DNA of 64,000 bases, from the NCBI GenBank assembly GCA_964541155.1, contig CAZIPC010000003.1, positions 186,001 through 250,000 on the forward strand, given 5' to 3'. The translations under genes and the position numbers were made by a program. Below the pieces are notes generated by a model. It did no database searches. It worked only from the letters and a program-made list of their open reading frames with translations, and had not been told where the DNA came from. Numbering within the stretch: position 1 is the stretch's first letter; every line of letters begins with the position of its first letter. Positions 32,088 to 41,917 of this stretch are shown piece after piece. This DNA is from UBA4416 sp964541155 (GTDB taxonomy: Bacteria; Bacteroidota; Bacteroidia; B-17B0; Aurantibacillaceae).

Positions 32088-35024
32088 TTATCTAAAAATT
32101 GTAATGGTACCAGCTTTTTTTACAGGCCCTTTACTATTGCTTTTTTTGTAAGTTATTACATAAGAATATACGCCTTCAGATACACTTTCTTTATTATGTA
32201 TGCCATTCCATTTATCATTAATGTTATTACTTTTAAACACAATTGCACCCCATCTATTAAAAATTACAATTTCAAATTCTACTACACAATCACCTGTTAT
32301 TAAATAATAATCATTAACATTATCATTATTAGGTGTAAATGTATTTGGAATATAAATATCAGGATTAACGTCTGATATATTGACTGATTTGGATATAGTG
32401 TTTATACACCCATTTTGCGTCATCGTTAAAGTAGTTTGGTAGGTGCCTGGCTCGTATTGATGATTGATTTGATTTGTGAAATTCGATGTATTTCCATCTC
32501 CAAAATTCATGTTATAACTGTAACCTGGTTTCCCTCCTGAAATTAAATCAAATTCTAAAATCCCAGTACATTCAGATTGAGATAAATCAAATAAATAATC
32601 ATCAGTAGGCAATTCATTAACTGTTATGAAACAATTAGTAGAATTCGAACAATTATTAATTGTTCCAAAAATAGTAATAGTTTGTGAACTTGTTGGTGTG
32701 CTAGTGTATGTGTTGCCAGTTGTATTGGATGGAAACCATGTATAAGAATTAGCTCCACTTACAGTTAAGGTGGCAATTTGATTCTCACATATTGTGACAT
32801 TAGAAACAGATAAAGTAGGGGTTTGGATTACAGTAACAGTAATAATAGCATCAGTATTACAATTATTAAGACTTCCTGTAATACTATATCCAGTTGTAGT
32901 TAAAGGATTTAAAGTGATACTATTTGTGGTTATACCACTTGGAACCCATGTATATGATGTTGCTCCATTTGCAGTAACTGTAGCTGTTTCACCCGAACAT
33001 ATTAAATTGCCAGAGGCAGTGATACTTGGTTTAGGGTTCACGCTAACCGTAATAATAGCATCAGTATTGCAGTTGTTAAGACTTCCTGTTATACTATATC
33101 CACTTGTAGTTAAAGGATTTGCAGTTATACTAGTTGTTGTTAAACCACTTGCTGCCCATGTGTAGGATGTCGCACCATTAACTGTAACTGTGGCTGTTTC
33201 GCCCGAACAAATTAAAGTACCTGTTGCAGTAATTGTTGGTGAAGGACTAACATTAACAACTAATACAGTATTGGTTACACAAATGTTATTACTAGCACTA
33301 ATGCTGTATGCTGTAGTAGTTAAAGGATTTACAGTAATACTAGATGTTGTTAACCCGCTTGGCATCCATGTATAAGAAGCAGCACCAATGGCTGTTAATG
33401 TTGTAGTTTGTCCTGAACATATATTGTTTCCAGTTACGGATAATGCTATAGCTGTATCAATGGCAATAGGTTGAGATGAAAAATTCATAAAACATCCATT
33501 AACGGATAGTCCAAGAGTGTATGTCCCTTGATTTAAAAAACTAGCACTAGTAATTGTTGGAGAAGCTAAACTACTTGAATAAGACGAAGGACCTGACCAA
33601 TTATAACTAATATTAGAACTTGTAAAAGTTGGAGATGTTACATTTAATTGTAGCGGTTGGTTTTCACAAGCTACAGATGGCGTAAATACAGGTGTATATG
33701 ATGAACAGGTTCCTAATGTAAAATACATTTTTGTATTTGAATCAAAATTTTGCCCAGAAAATTCAATTCTTCCACCATTAATTGCTGTAACCGAGTATGA
33801 TAGTGTTGCATTCGAAAAATCACCATCATCATCAATCAATAGTTGTAATGAAGTAGAAGATGTTCCTACAGGTAATAAACTTTGTTCAAATCCAAAAGTT
33901 GTTAATTGGCTAAAATTTGTACTTTGTGCTTTCCATACTTTTTCTAATCTGTTAACAAACCCTTCAGGAACATTAGTATTTGTTAAAGTAGCGGGTTGCC
34001 CATTGTTACCCCAGGTTAAAAACTGTTTGTTTCCAGAAATTGGATTAGGATTTGTGCTGTTTTCGGAAGCAATTACTAAGTTACCTATTGTAAGTAACTC
34101 ATTATTATTTACACTCATTGATTGTCTTTTGTCTAATCCCGAATTATCATCTCTTCCAATTCCAGCAATATTAATATTATAACCACTATTAAGGGATTTG
34201 TCATAAATAATAGTCCCGTCAGATGCCACATAATTATAGATAGTTGAGGTTCCTAAGTTACCACCACGTGTAATTCCATACTTTATAGAAAGATAAGATT
34301 CTATTTTATCAAAGTCTGCTGAGCTAAGTGTTGTAGAATAAGTAATTACTTCGGCAATACTATTATTACAATATTCATTGTTTTGAGGGTTTGCTCCTAA
34401 AACATATCCAGCTGCAACCGCTGGGTTATAGGTAGTTGAGTTACAATTATTGCAAGTAGTTGTTAGTACAGAGTTATAGCGCATTTTTTGATTACTACCG
34501 GCTCCAAAACATGTTAATTCCTTTGCCGATGTATTTGGGTATTCGCTGGATAAAGTAAAATCAAATGTATATCCCGTTGTTCCATTACTTGTTGTTTGCA
34601 CTCTAAAATTAGGTTTAAATTGATGTCTATTGGTGCCATATCTGTATGAAATAGCTGTTCCCACTATACCATCACCAATGTATATTACTGTTCCTGTAGA
34701 CCCAACTAAATCTGCTGTTAATGTTGTTTTACTTAAAAACGTTTGATTAGCAGATATGAATGTAGCATAAGGCATATAGCTAAATCTTTTATAATTAGTT
34801 GACCCATTATTATAAGTTGGCCTTTTTGTAGCAACGGTTTGTGTAAGCGAAAAACTAGCGGTACTCCCACTGCCGCTCCAGCTTGATATAGGATTGCCAA
34901 CAACACTAGAAGCATTATCTATTTTTAACCAACTTGTTAACCCCGCCGAAACCCCTCCTGGGCTTTGAGAAATCAGCAAATTTGAAATTAAAACTAAAAT
35001 CAATAAGTAATATTTAGTAATCAT
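32088..35024 (-). CDS. large secreted repeat protein with gliding-motility-type (T9SS type B) C-terminal domain
   Basis: 978 residues. A signal peptide (YYLLILVLISNLLISQS) is followed by a lectin-like/LamG-type beta-sandwich head (residues ~25-260) and a second beta region (~260-440). At least four ~70-residue Ig-like modules then follow, each with ICSGxxxTLT, SYTWxPSG and NPLTTTGYSI. Next is a PKD-like domain (YNMNFGDGNTSNFTNQINHQY). The end, IYIPNTFTPNNDNVNDYY, then FNRWGAIVF and GVYSYVITY, is the CHU_C/gliding motility-associated sorting domain that sends proteins through T9SS and can leave them attached to the surface or released. It is probably a cell-surface adhesin. It is monocistronic. 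Confidence 0.9.
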   Translation of the reverse strand: MITKYYLLILVLISNLLISQSPGGVSAGLTSWLKIDNASSVVGNPISSWSGSGSTASFSLTQTVATKRPTYNNGSTNYKRFSYMPYATFISANQTFLSKTTLTADLVGSTGTVIYIGDGIVGTAISYRYGTNRHQFKPNFRVQTTSNGTTGYTFDFTLSSEYPNTSAKELTCFGAGSNQKMRYNSVLTTTCNNCNSTTYNPAVAAGYVLGANPQNNEYCNNSIAEVITYSTTLSSADFDKIESYLSIKYGITRGGNLGTSTIYNYVASDGTIIYDKSLNSGYNINIAGIGRDDNSGLDKRQSMSVNNNELLTIGNLVIASENSTNPNPISGNKQFLTWGNNGQPATLTNTNVPEGFVNRLEKVWKAQSTNFSQLTTFGFEQSLLPVGTSSTSLQLLIDDDGDFSNATLSYSVTAINGGRIEFSGQNFDSNTKMYFTLGTCSSYTPVFTPSVACENQPLQLNVTSPTFTSSNISYNWSGPSSYSSSLASPTITSASFLNQGTYTLGLSVNGCFMNFSSQPIAIDTAIALSVTGNNICSGQTTTLTAIGAASYTWMPSGLTTSSITVNPLTTTAYSISASNNICVTNTVLVVNVSPSPTITATGTLICSGETATVTVNGATSYTWAASGLTTTSITANPLTTSGYSITGSLNNCNTDAIITVSVNPKPSITASGNLICSGETATVTANGATSYTWVPSGITTNSITLNPLTTTGYSITGSLNNCNTDAIITVTVIQTPTLSVSNVTICENQIATLTVSGANSYTWFPSNTTGNTYTSTPTSSQTITIFGTINNCSNSTNCFITVNELPTDDYLFDLSQSECTGILEFDLISGGKPGYSYNMNFGDGNTSNFTNQINHQYEPGTYQTTLTMTQNGCINTISKSVNISDVNPDIYIPNTFTPNNDNVNDYYLITGDCVVEFEIVIFNRWGAIVFKSNNINDKWNGIHNKESVSEGVYSYVITYKKSNSKGPVKKAGTITIFR
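32841..33260 (-). repeat. two adjacent near-identical 210-bp repeat units
   Basis: Units at 32841-33050 and 33051-33260 line up base for base over 210 bp with only scattered differences, for example the shared start AATAATAGCATCAGTATT. They encode 70-residue Ig-like modules of the T9SS protein. More diverged copies continue on both sides, from about 32620 to 33470. Confidence 0.9.
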
Positions 35025-35295
35025 AAATTAAATAATTAATATTATTTATAAATATAAATCAAAAATTAACTCTTACAACCATTTAGATTTTTTTTTGCCA
35101 AAAAACTAAATCTAATTTATCCTTTTTGATAGGCAACTTAATAAAGAAGATTATATAGCAATATATAGAGTTATAATTACGATTTTAACATGCTTTAGTT
35201 CATAGTTTCTTATACAATAATCCTAAATCTGAACACACAACTGTAACTTTAAATCTTAATTAGATTTTACTAATTAGTTACTAATAATCATTTTT

Positions 35296-38013
35296 ATGTC
35301 TAAAATTAAAGTTGGAATTTTATTTGGAGGTCGCTCAAAAGAGCGAGAAATATCATTTGCCGGAGGGAGAACTGTTTATGATAATTTAAATAAATCTATT
35401 TTTGAGGCAATTCCTTTATTTGTTGATTCGTTTGGAAACATAGTGTTACTCGATTGGAATTATATTTATAAAGGCACAATCAGAGATTTTTATCCTCCAG
35501 TAGATTGTATTCCATTAAATAATAATGATTTTCAGTATTATGCAGAAAATTTGGGAGTATTATCTATACACCAACAGGATGAATTAATTTCTAAAATTGG
35601 TAAAAAAATAGATCCGAGTCAATTATCAGCAGTAATAGATTTTGCATTTTTAGCACTTCACGGTCCTTATGGAGAAGATGGTCGCATACAAGGTCTTTTA
35701 GAATATTTGCAAATACCTTATTCGGGTAGCGGCATACTTCCAAGTGCAATTGGGATAGATAAGAGTATTCAAAAAAAATTAATGATAAATTCGGGTTTTA
35801 ATAGCCCTAATTATTTTACTATTGATAGAAATGATTGGCTTAACGGCAACGTTAAAGGAATTTTTGAAAAAGCAAAGTCAGATATAGGGTTTCCTATGGT
35901 TATCAAGCCTGCTAATCAAGGTTCTTCTATTGGTATTTCTATTTTTAATGAAGATAATCATTCTCAGTTTATGGAAGCAATAGAAAAAGCATTTTTTACT
36001 AAATGGCTCGTTTCTGCAGAATGGAAAAAATTATCTGAGATAGAAAAAATTGAATATGTTAGATTATTATCAGATATAAGAGAAGGTATTGGGATGCCTA
36101 TAAAAATTGATTTAGGGCTTGCAAGCACACCAAAAATAGATGATCAAGAAGTATTTATTTTTTATAATCAATATGAACTTATTTCTTTTTTAAATAACCA
36201 TTGTGATAAAACAGAAGGCTTTGTATTAGAAGCATTAGATGGAGAAAGTACGGTTATCATAGAAGGATTTATAGAAGGTAAAGAGTTTTCTTGTATAGTA
36301 CTAGAAGATACCGATTCTAATAATAAACCCATTGCCTTACCTCCAACCGAAATTAGAAAAGGTAAAGAACTATTTGATTACCGTAGTAAGTATTTACCCG
36401 GTTTATCAAGAAAAATTACACCCATTGAAGCTTCAGATGAACAAATAAATAAAATAAGAAAAGAATGTGAACGCTTATTTTCTGAATTATGTTTTGATGT
36501 ATATGCCCGTATAGATGGGTTTTTGAGTCTAGATGGTAAAGTTTTTTTAAATGATCCTAATACAACTTCAGGAATGATGCCCTCATCATTTTTCTTTCAT
36601 CAAGCTGCAGAAATAGGATTAACGCCTTCACAATTTCTTACATATATTATTAGAACATCATTAAGTAAAAGAATTAAAAATAGCAAAGGCGCATCAGTTT
36701 ACGAACCGTTATTACATAAATTAGATACGTTTTTATTATATGAAAAGAGTTCGATAAACCATAAAATACCAGTTGCTGTTATTTTAGGAGGCTATTCTTC
36801 TGAGAGACATATATCTGTTGAAAGTGGAAGAAATATTTTTGAAAAATTAGCATCTTCCGAAAAATACGCACCAATTCCAGTGTTTTTAACAGGTGATAAT
36901 GATAATCATCTAATGTATCAAATTCCTATTAATGCTTTATTAAAAGATAATGCAGATGATATTAAAGATAAAATTAATCATTGGAAAATCCATCCAATAA
37001 TCAATCAAATTATTACTGAATGTAAAACCATTACTAGTAAATATGGTTCTGAAACTAATTTAATCAACCCAAAACAATTAACGTATTCCGATTTATCCAA
37101 AGAAGTAAAACAAGTATTTATTGCGCTTCATGGTCGTCCAGGCGAAGACGGAGCTATACAAGAACAGCTTGAAAAAGTAGGATTAACCTATAATGGTTCT
37201 GGTAAAGAAAGTTCATCTATTACAATTGATAAATTTAAGACCAATGAAATTTTAATGAAACATGGGTTTTTAGCAGCAAAACATTGTTTAATATCTCAAA
37301 ACGAATGGAGCACAAATAAGCATAAAATTAAGGAGTTATTAAAGAATGATTTTGTTTATCCAATTATTGCAAAGCCCGTAGATGATGGTTGTAGCAGTGC
37401 TGTTAAAAAAATAAAAAATTTTGAAGAATTTGAAGCATTTGCTACTTTAATATTTAGAGATTCAGAAGAGTTTGATATTAAAGCAGCTGAGAAATTACAC
37501 ATTAAACCAAAAGAAGAATTTCCTCAAAAACAAGTTTTATTAGTTGAAGAATTAATCAGTAAAAATGGAGCTAAACATTTTTTGGAAATTACAGGAGGAA
37601 TGTTAACTAAGTATAACGCCACAGGCGAAATAGAATACGAAGTATTTGAAGCATCTGAAGCTTTAGCAGAAGGTGATATTTTAAGTTTAGAAGAAAAATT
37701 TTTAGCAGGCCAAGGTCAAAACATTACACCTGCAAGGTATTCGAGAGACAATCATGAAAGACAATTAATTTCAAATAAAGTAAAAGAAACATTGGGAGCA
37801 GCTGCAAAAGTTTTAAATATTGTAGGATATTGTCGTATAGATGCTTTTGTAAGAATATTTGATGTAAATCACGTAGAAGTTATTTTTATCGAGGTAAATT
37901 CTTTACCAGGCATGACTCCCGCAACATGTATTTACCATCAAGCTGCTATAAATGGATATAAGCCATACAACTTTATTGATCAAATTTTAAATTTTGGAGC
38001 AAATAGAAAGTGA
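35296..38013 (+). CDS. ddl: tandem double D-alanine--D-alanine ligase
   Basis: 905 residues holding two complete Ddl-like ATP-grasp modules. Module 1 (about 1-465) has ILFGGRSKEREIS, LHGPYGEDGRIQG, MVIKPANQGSSIGIS and GFIEGKEFSC. Module 2 (about 490-905) has VILGGYSSERHIS, LHGRPGEDGAIQE, PIIAKPVDDGCSSAV and the metal-binding FIEVNSLPGMTP (Glu866, Asn868). In module 1 the metal motif is changed to LNDPNTTSGMMP, with Asp420 in place of Glu. A normal Ddl is 300-370 residues and acts as a homodimer in the cytoplasm, so this gene encodes a covalent pseudo-dimer. Whether module 1 is active is unclear. Confidence 0.85.
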   Translation: MSKIKVGILFGGRSKEREISFAGGRTVYDNLNKSIFEAIPLFVDSFGNIVLLDWNYIYKGTIRDFYPPVDCIPLNNNDFQYYAENLGVLSIHQQDELISKIGKKIDPSQLSAVIDFAFLALHGPYGEDGRIQGLLEYLQIPYSGSGILPSAIGIDKSIQKKLMINSGFNSPNYFTIDRNDWLNGNVKGIFEKAKSDIGFPMVIKPANQGSSIGISIFNEDNHSQFMEAIEKAFFTKWLVSAEWKKLSEIEKIEYVRLLSDIREGIGMPIKIDLGLASTPKIDDQEVFIFYNQYELISFLNNHCDKTEGFVLEALDGESTVIIEGFIEGKEFSCIVLEDTDSNNKPIALPPTEIRKGKELFDYRSKYLPGLSRKITPIEASDEQINKIRKECERLFSELCFDVYARIDGFLSLDGKVFLNDPNTTSGMMPSSFFFHQAAEIGLTPSQFLTYIIRTSLSKRIKNSKGASVYEPLLHKLDTFLLYEKSSINHKIPVAVILGGYSSERHISVESGRNIFEKLASSEKYAPIPVFLTGDNDNHLMYQIPINALLKDNADDIKDKINHWKIHPIINQIITECKTITSKYGSETNLINPKQLTYSDLSKEVKQVFIALHGRPGEDGAIQEQLEKVGLTYNGSGKESSSITIDKFKTNEILMKHGFLAAKHCLISQNEWSTNKHKIKELLKNDFVYPIIAKPVDDGCSSAVKKIKNFEEFEAFATLIFRDSEEFDIKAAEKLHIKPKEEFPQKQVLLVEELISKNGAKHFLEITGGMLTKYNATGEIEYEVFEASEALAEGDILSLEEKFLAGQGQNITPARYSRDNHERQLISNKVKETLGAAAKVLNIVGYCRIDAFVRIFDVNHVEVIFIEVNSLPGMTPATCIYHQAAINGYKPYNFIDQILNFGANRK

Positions 38014-38185
38014 TACTTGAATAACCAAAACAAGCTTTTTTAAACAATTCGACTTGTTTTTATTAAATATTTGATTTTCAATATTTTGAATTTTTTTATA
38101 ACATTCAATCAACCTATTATCAACTTTATTTAAACAGGTTTTTAACTCGTTTAGTGGGTAATTTTTACTCAATTCGTCTAATAAG

Positions 38186-38217
38186 TTGGTTTATTAACAA
38201 TTTTACACTTATCTTTG
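38186..38217 (+). promoter_or_regulatory. predicted promoter of the 145-residue unknown gene
   Basis: TTG (38186-38188), 21 bases, then TATCTTTG (38210-38217), an exact TAnnTTTG box. The leader to the ATG at 38240 would be about 18 bases. Confidence 0.5.
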
Positions 38218-38239
38218 TTAATAACTACAAAATATCATC

Positions 38240-38677
38240 ATGTTTGAAATTTTAAAAAGCTTTGAAAGTAAATTTGGTTCTCTTAAGAAAAAAGGCTTAA
38301 GGATTGAGGGTTTATCAATGATAGATCCTAAAAGAAAAAAACATGTAATTATGATTTCTAAACCATTTTTATTCGATAATCGTCAGTTACCAAAAACTTA
38401 TGAGGGTTTAGATATTAAATCAAAAATTGAAGGAGGATTACCTGAAGAATTTAAAATTGAAAAAGAGGCACTTAAAAAAGATTATTTATGGGCTCCAAAT
38501 AAGTTTGAAAAATTTGTTGATCGTTGCGCAGAGGATATTAAAAAGCAATTTGGAAATCCAAACATGTCTCGTTCAGAAATGTTAGATGCATTGGCATTTG
38601 GTAATTTTGAAGACCATAAACAAAAAACATTAAATTTAATTAAAGAAGGAAAAATTCCTGCTATTAGTTTAAATTAA
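38240..38677 (+). CDS. conserved-looking protein of unknown function
   Basis: 145 residues, no signal peptide or membrane helix, rich in Lys and Glu. I do not recognise the family. The N-terminal half reads as a beta-hairpin region (GLRIEGLSMIDPKRKKHVIMISKPFLF); the C-terminal half is helical (KFEKFVDRCAEDIKKQFG, then SRSEMLDALAFGNFEDHKQ). It has its own promoter box and a strong terminator, so it is a separate transcript between ddl and the polyprenyl synthase gene. Confidence 0.8.
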   Translation: MFEILKSFESKFGSLKKKGLRIEGLSMIDPKRKKHVIMISKPFLFDNRQLPKTYEGLDIKSKIEGGLPEEFKIEKEALKKDYLWAPNKFEKFVDRCAEDIKKQFGNPNMSRSEMLDALAFGNFEDHKQKTLNLIKEGKIPAISLN

Positions 38678-38730
38678 GATAAAGGCAATTGACTAGGGTA
38701 TAATTAAGGGTTAAACTTTTAAAATTGCTT

Positions 38731-38760
38731 AAAATCCTCTCAGAGATGAGAGGATTTTTT
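38731..38760 (+). terminator. intrinsic terminator
   Basis: AAAATCCTCTCA and TGAGAGGATTTT form a 12-bp stem with a GAGA loop, followed by a run of T. It ends the transcript of the unknown gene at 38240-38677. Confidence 0.92.
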
Positions 38761-38878
38761 ATTTTATAAGTATTTTAGTTTTATTAAAATTTATAAGTAA
38801 TTAAAAATATTAAATAACTGGATAAGGATTATAAAATCAAGGTTTTAAAGCCTATATTTACGCTACATTTTTTGCATA

Positions 38879-39856
38879 GTGAGTAATACAGTTGATCAAA
38901 TAAAAGCACCTATTAATTTTCACATGGATGAGTTTGAAGTAAAATTTAAACAGTCTATGAAAAGTAGTGTTCCGTTGTTAGATAAAATTACAAACTACAT
39001 AGTAAAACGTAAAGGAAAGCAAATACGCCCGATGTTTGTTTTTTTAAGTGCTCAAAGCGTTGGTTTAATTAATGAAAGCACATACAGGGCAGCTTCGTTG
39101 ATTGAACTATTACATACTGCTACTTTGGTTCATGATGATGTAGTAGATGATAGTAATGAACGTCGTGGTTTTTTTAGTGTAAATGCTTTATGGAAAAATA
39201 AAATTGCTGTTTTAATAGGAGATTTCTTGTTATCAAGTGGTTTATTGTTATCGTTGGATAATAATGATTTTCATTTACTTAAAATTGTGAGTAACGCTGT
39301 TCGTGAGATGAGCGAGGGAGAGTTATTACAAATAGAAAAAGCTAGAAAATTAGATATTTCTGAGGAAATTTATTTTGAAATCATTACAAAGAAAACGGCT
39401 ACTTTAATAGCTGCTTGTTGTGCTGCAGGAGTTGCTTCTGTTACGAATGATGAAAGTATTGTTAATCAATTTAAAGAATTTGGAATTAATACAGGGATAG
39501 CATTTCAGATTAAAGATGATTTATTTGATTTTGGAGACGATACTTCGATTGGTAAACCTACAGGTATTGATATTAAAGAAAAAAAAATGACATTGCCATT
39601 AATTTTCGCATTAAATAATAGTACTTGGTTAGAAAAAAGACGCATTATTAATATAGTTAAAAATCATAATGATGATCCTAAAAAGGTATCAGAGGTTATT
39701 AATTTTGTAATAGCAAAAGGTGGAATTGCTTATGCTGAAAAAATAATGCGAGAGTATAAAGAAAAGGCAATTGCTCAATTACATTCTGTGCCAGATAGCC
39801 CTGCAAAACACAGTTTGATACAATTAGTAAATTATTCAATTGAACGTAAAAAATAA
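38879..39856 (+). CDS. polyprenyl diphosphate synthase
   Basis: 325 residues from a GTG codon. The first aspartate-rich motif is in TATLVHDDVVDDSNERRG and the second in FQIKDDLFDFGDD, with GKQIRPMFVFL before the first; these are the trans-isoprenyl diphosphate synthase hallmarks. The length and sequence fit the long-chain (octaprenyl/heptaprenyl, IspB-like) group that makes the side chain of menaquinone. Chain length cannot be read with certainty. The MORN lipoprotein gene follows after three bases in the same direction. Confidence 0.92.
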   Translation: MSNTVDQIKAPINFHMDEFEVKFKQSMKSSVPLLDKITNYIVKRKGKQIRPMFVFLSAQSVGLINESTYRAASLIELLHTATLVHDDVVDDSNERRGFFSVNALWKNKIAVLIGDFLLSSGLLLSLDNNDFHLLKIVSNAVREMSEGELLQIEKARKLDISEEIYFEIITKKTATLIAACCAAGVASVTNDESIVNQFKEFGINTGIAFQIKDDLFDFGDDTSIGKPTGIDIKEKKMTLPLIFALNNSTWLEKRRIINIVKNHNDDPKKVSEVINFVIAKGGIAYAEKIMREYKEKAIAQLHSVPDSPAKHSLIQLVNYSIERKK

Positions 39857-39859
39857 AAT

Positions 39860-40357
39860 ATGATAAAACGAGTTGAACTACCATTAGTTATTTTAATCAC
39901 ATTAATTTTATTATTACCGAATTGTAAAAATTCTATTTCTGATGCTGAGAGACAAAAGCAAGATTCTATCAATGCAGAAATTAAAAAAGATTCTATTCAA
40001 TTAGCGAGTGAATTAAATAAGTATTTAATTCAGCCTCCAAATCCTGATTATACGGGAGATTATGTAGACAAATATGCAAATGGTATAATTAAGTTTACTG
40101 GTTTTTTTAGATTTGGTAAACGTCATGGAGAGTGGATGGCTTTTTATGAAAATGGATTAAAGTGGAGCGATTGTTTTTATGATAAAGGGAAAAAACATGG
40201 TTCTACTATGGTATATCATCCTAATGGAAAATTATTTTATTCTGGATGGTATAAAAATGATTTAAGAGATAGCCTTTGGTTATTTTATGATACATTAGGA
40301 AAAGAAATAGATAGGCATGCTTTTAAAGATGATATTGAAACAGGATTAGTTTATTAA
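39860..40357 (+). CDS. MORN-repeat lipoprotein
   Basis: 165 residues. The N-terminal hydrophobic stretch ends in LLLPNCKNS, a lipoprotein box with lipidated Cys near residue 22. After a charged linker come three or four MORN-like repeats (YANGIIKFTGFFRFGKRHGEWMAFYENG, then KKHGSTMVYHPNGKLFYSGWYKND), typical of Bacteroidota toxin-antitoxin-like and envelope proteins of unknown role. Its TAA stop shares the palindrome TTAA with the stop of the convergent gene. Confidence 0.85.
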   Translation: MIKRVELPLVILITLILLLPNCKNSISDAERQKQDSINAEIKKDSIQLASELNKYLIQPPNPDYTGDYVDKYANGIIKFTGFFRFGKRHGEWMAFYENGLKWSDCFYDKGKKHGSTMVYHPNGKLFYSGWYKNDLRDSLWLFYDTLGKEIDRHAFKDDIETGLVY

Positions 40358-41895
40358 TTATTTTGTCTTTTAATTTTTACAGCCTCTGCAAAAGAAATAT
40401 TATGTATTTTAGAATCTAACCAAGCATAAAAGTTGAAGTATTCTAAAGCATTTTTTTCGTATTTATCATTAAATACATTCTTTAATTCTTCTTTAAATTT
40501 AATGTAAGTTTCTTTTTGTTTACTGTCTCTCTTTGAGAGAGCAATTTTTTTAAAATAATCTAAAAATAAAGTTTCAAATTTATATTGTTTTTCTTGCTGA
40601 TTAAAAAATCTGACACTTGATTTATATATATATGATAATAAGTCATCATTACCTAATTCAAAATGAACAATTAAATTAATTAGTTTGGAGATTTTTATTA
40701 TGTCTTGTCTTAAATCTTCGTAATTGGTATTTATTATTTTATTTAACCAGTGTAATGCTTTATTATATTCTCCAATTCCAAAATAAACCATGCTCATCGT
40801 ATGATAAATTCGTACTAATTCTTCATTATTTATTTTAGATTCATATTTATCTAATCCTTTTATAACATTTGGAATGATATCAATAGCCTTATCATATTGT
40901 CCAATATAGGAGTATAAAATCATTTCTGTAATATAGGATTGTGTGAAAATAGTAATTTGTATGTCAGTAGCTTTAAACATTTCGTTAAGAGCTAATGATT
41001 TTAATTTGTCAATCATGGCTAAGCCATCGTTGTATTGTTTTTTAAAAATACAGCATCTTACTAAGTTTCCGTGAGCTACAATATAATAATATGGTATTTC
41101 TGAAATAATTTCAGGTTTATTTTCTAATTCAATAATTAATTCTGATAATGATTCATGTGCTTTATTCATTTCATTTAACAGCATATTTGAAACACCGTTA
41201 ATGAATAAGAATATGATTTTAGATTTGTTAGATAAAAACCCTTCTTTACTAGAAAATTGTTTATTTGCTTTTAAAATATCAGAAATTTCACGTACATCTT
41301 CTTTACTTCTTGCAATCATTAATTTTGATGAAAGCACATTTAGTTTTGCTAATTGAAGTTCGTAAGCTGCATAATTTTCAATTCGGTTAAATAAATCATT
41401 TTCTTCTTCAATGAGTTCGTCTAATGTTTTGTAATTGATGTCTCCAAAATGAGCTTCCATATCAATGAGTACTTTTTCAAGTTCAACTATTTCTAGTAAA
41501 CTATAAAATAGTTCATAATCATGAGCTTGTTTTTTTATGATACTTAATTGTTTACGAGCTTGTTTATATAATGATTTATTAAATAATAACTGAATATTTT
41601 TTATTTCTTCATCTATTTTAGCACTAGCGCTTGTTTCTTGACGATGGAATCGTAAACTTTTTAAAATATGATGTAGTAATTGATTTTTTTCGGAAGCAAA
41701 GTGATGAACAAATACCTCATCTTTAAAATGATTTTTTACATCTGTTTCATCATAATTATCTTGGTTTTTTATATAGTTATATAGTTTAATATAATTTTTA
41801 TCACCTTGTTGAAGTGATGACAATAAGTTAAATTGTTTTTCTTCTTCAGGAGAAAGAGATTTTATTATATCGAATAACTGATTGGTGGGTTTCAT
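40354..41895 (-). CDS. helical TPR-like protein, paralogue 1
   Basis: 513 residues, almost entirely helical, without signal peptide or membrane helix. It opens with LFDIIKSLSPEEEKQFNLLSSLQQGDKNYIKLYNYI. Later segments such as YHTMSMVYFGIGEYNKALHWLNKIIN look like TPR repeats. Proteins with this opening are common, often in several copies, in Bacteroidota and have no assigned function. It is a tandem paralogue of the next gene upstream on this strand (same opening, same length, same order of helices). Its 3' end overlaps the MORN lipoprotein gene by four bases (TTAA). Confidence 0.75.
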   Translation of the reverse strand: MKPTNQLFDIIKSLSPEEEKQFNLLSSLQQGDKNYIKLYNYIKNQDNYDETDVKNHFKDEVFVHHFASEKNQLLHHILKSLRFHRQETSASAKIDEEIKNIQLLFNKSLYKQARKQLSIIKKQAHDYELFYSLLEIVELEKVLIDMEAHFGDINYKTLDELIEEENDLFNRIENYAAYELQLAKLNVLSSKLMIARSKEDVREISDILKANKQFSSKEGFLSNKSKIIFLFINGVSNMLLNEMNKAHESLSELIIELENKPEIISEIPYYYIVAHGNLVRCCIFKKQYNDGLAMIDKLKSLALNEMFKATDIQITIFTQSYITEMILYSYIGQYDKAIDIIPNVIKGLDKYESKINNEELVRIYHTMSMVYFGIGEYNKALHWLNKIINTNYEDLRQDIIKISKLINLIVHFELGNDDLLSYIYKSSVRFFNQQEKQYKFETLFLDYFKKIALSKRDSKQKETYIKFKEELKNVFNDKYEKNALEYFNFYAWLDSKIHNISFAEAVKIKRQNN

Positions 41896-41917
41896 TTGTA
41901 TTAATAATCTTTTAATA

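Noticed and set aside
32794..33375. Plus-strand open frames opposite the repeat region of the large T9SS gene
   Set aside because: They mirror the repeat period of the minus-strand gene, have valine-rich composition with no start context, and are shadows of the repeat coding sequence.
36549..36590. Module 1 of the double Ddl considered a frameshifted or degenerate copy
   Set aside because: The frame is intact through both modules and all other ATP-grasp motifs are present, so only the metal-binding motif differs.
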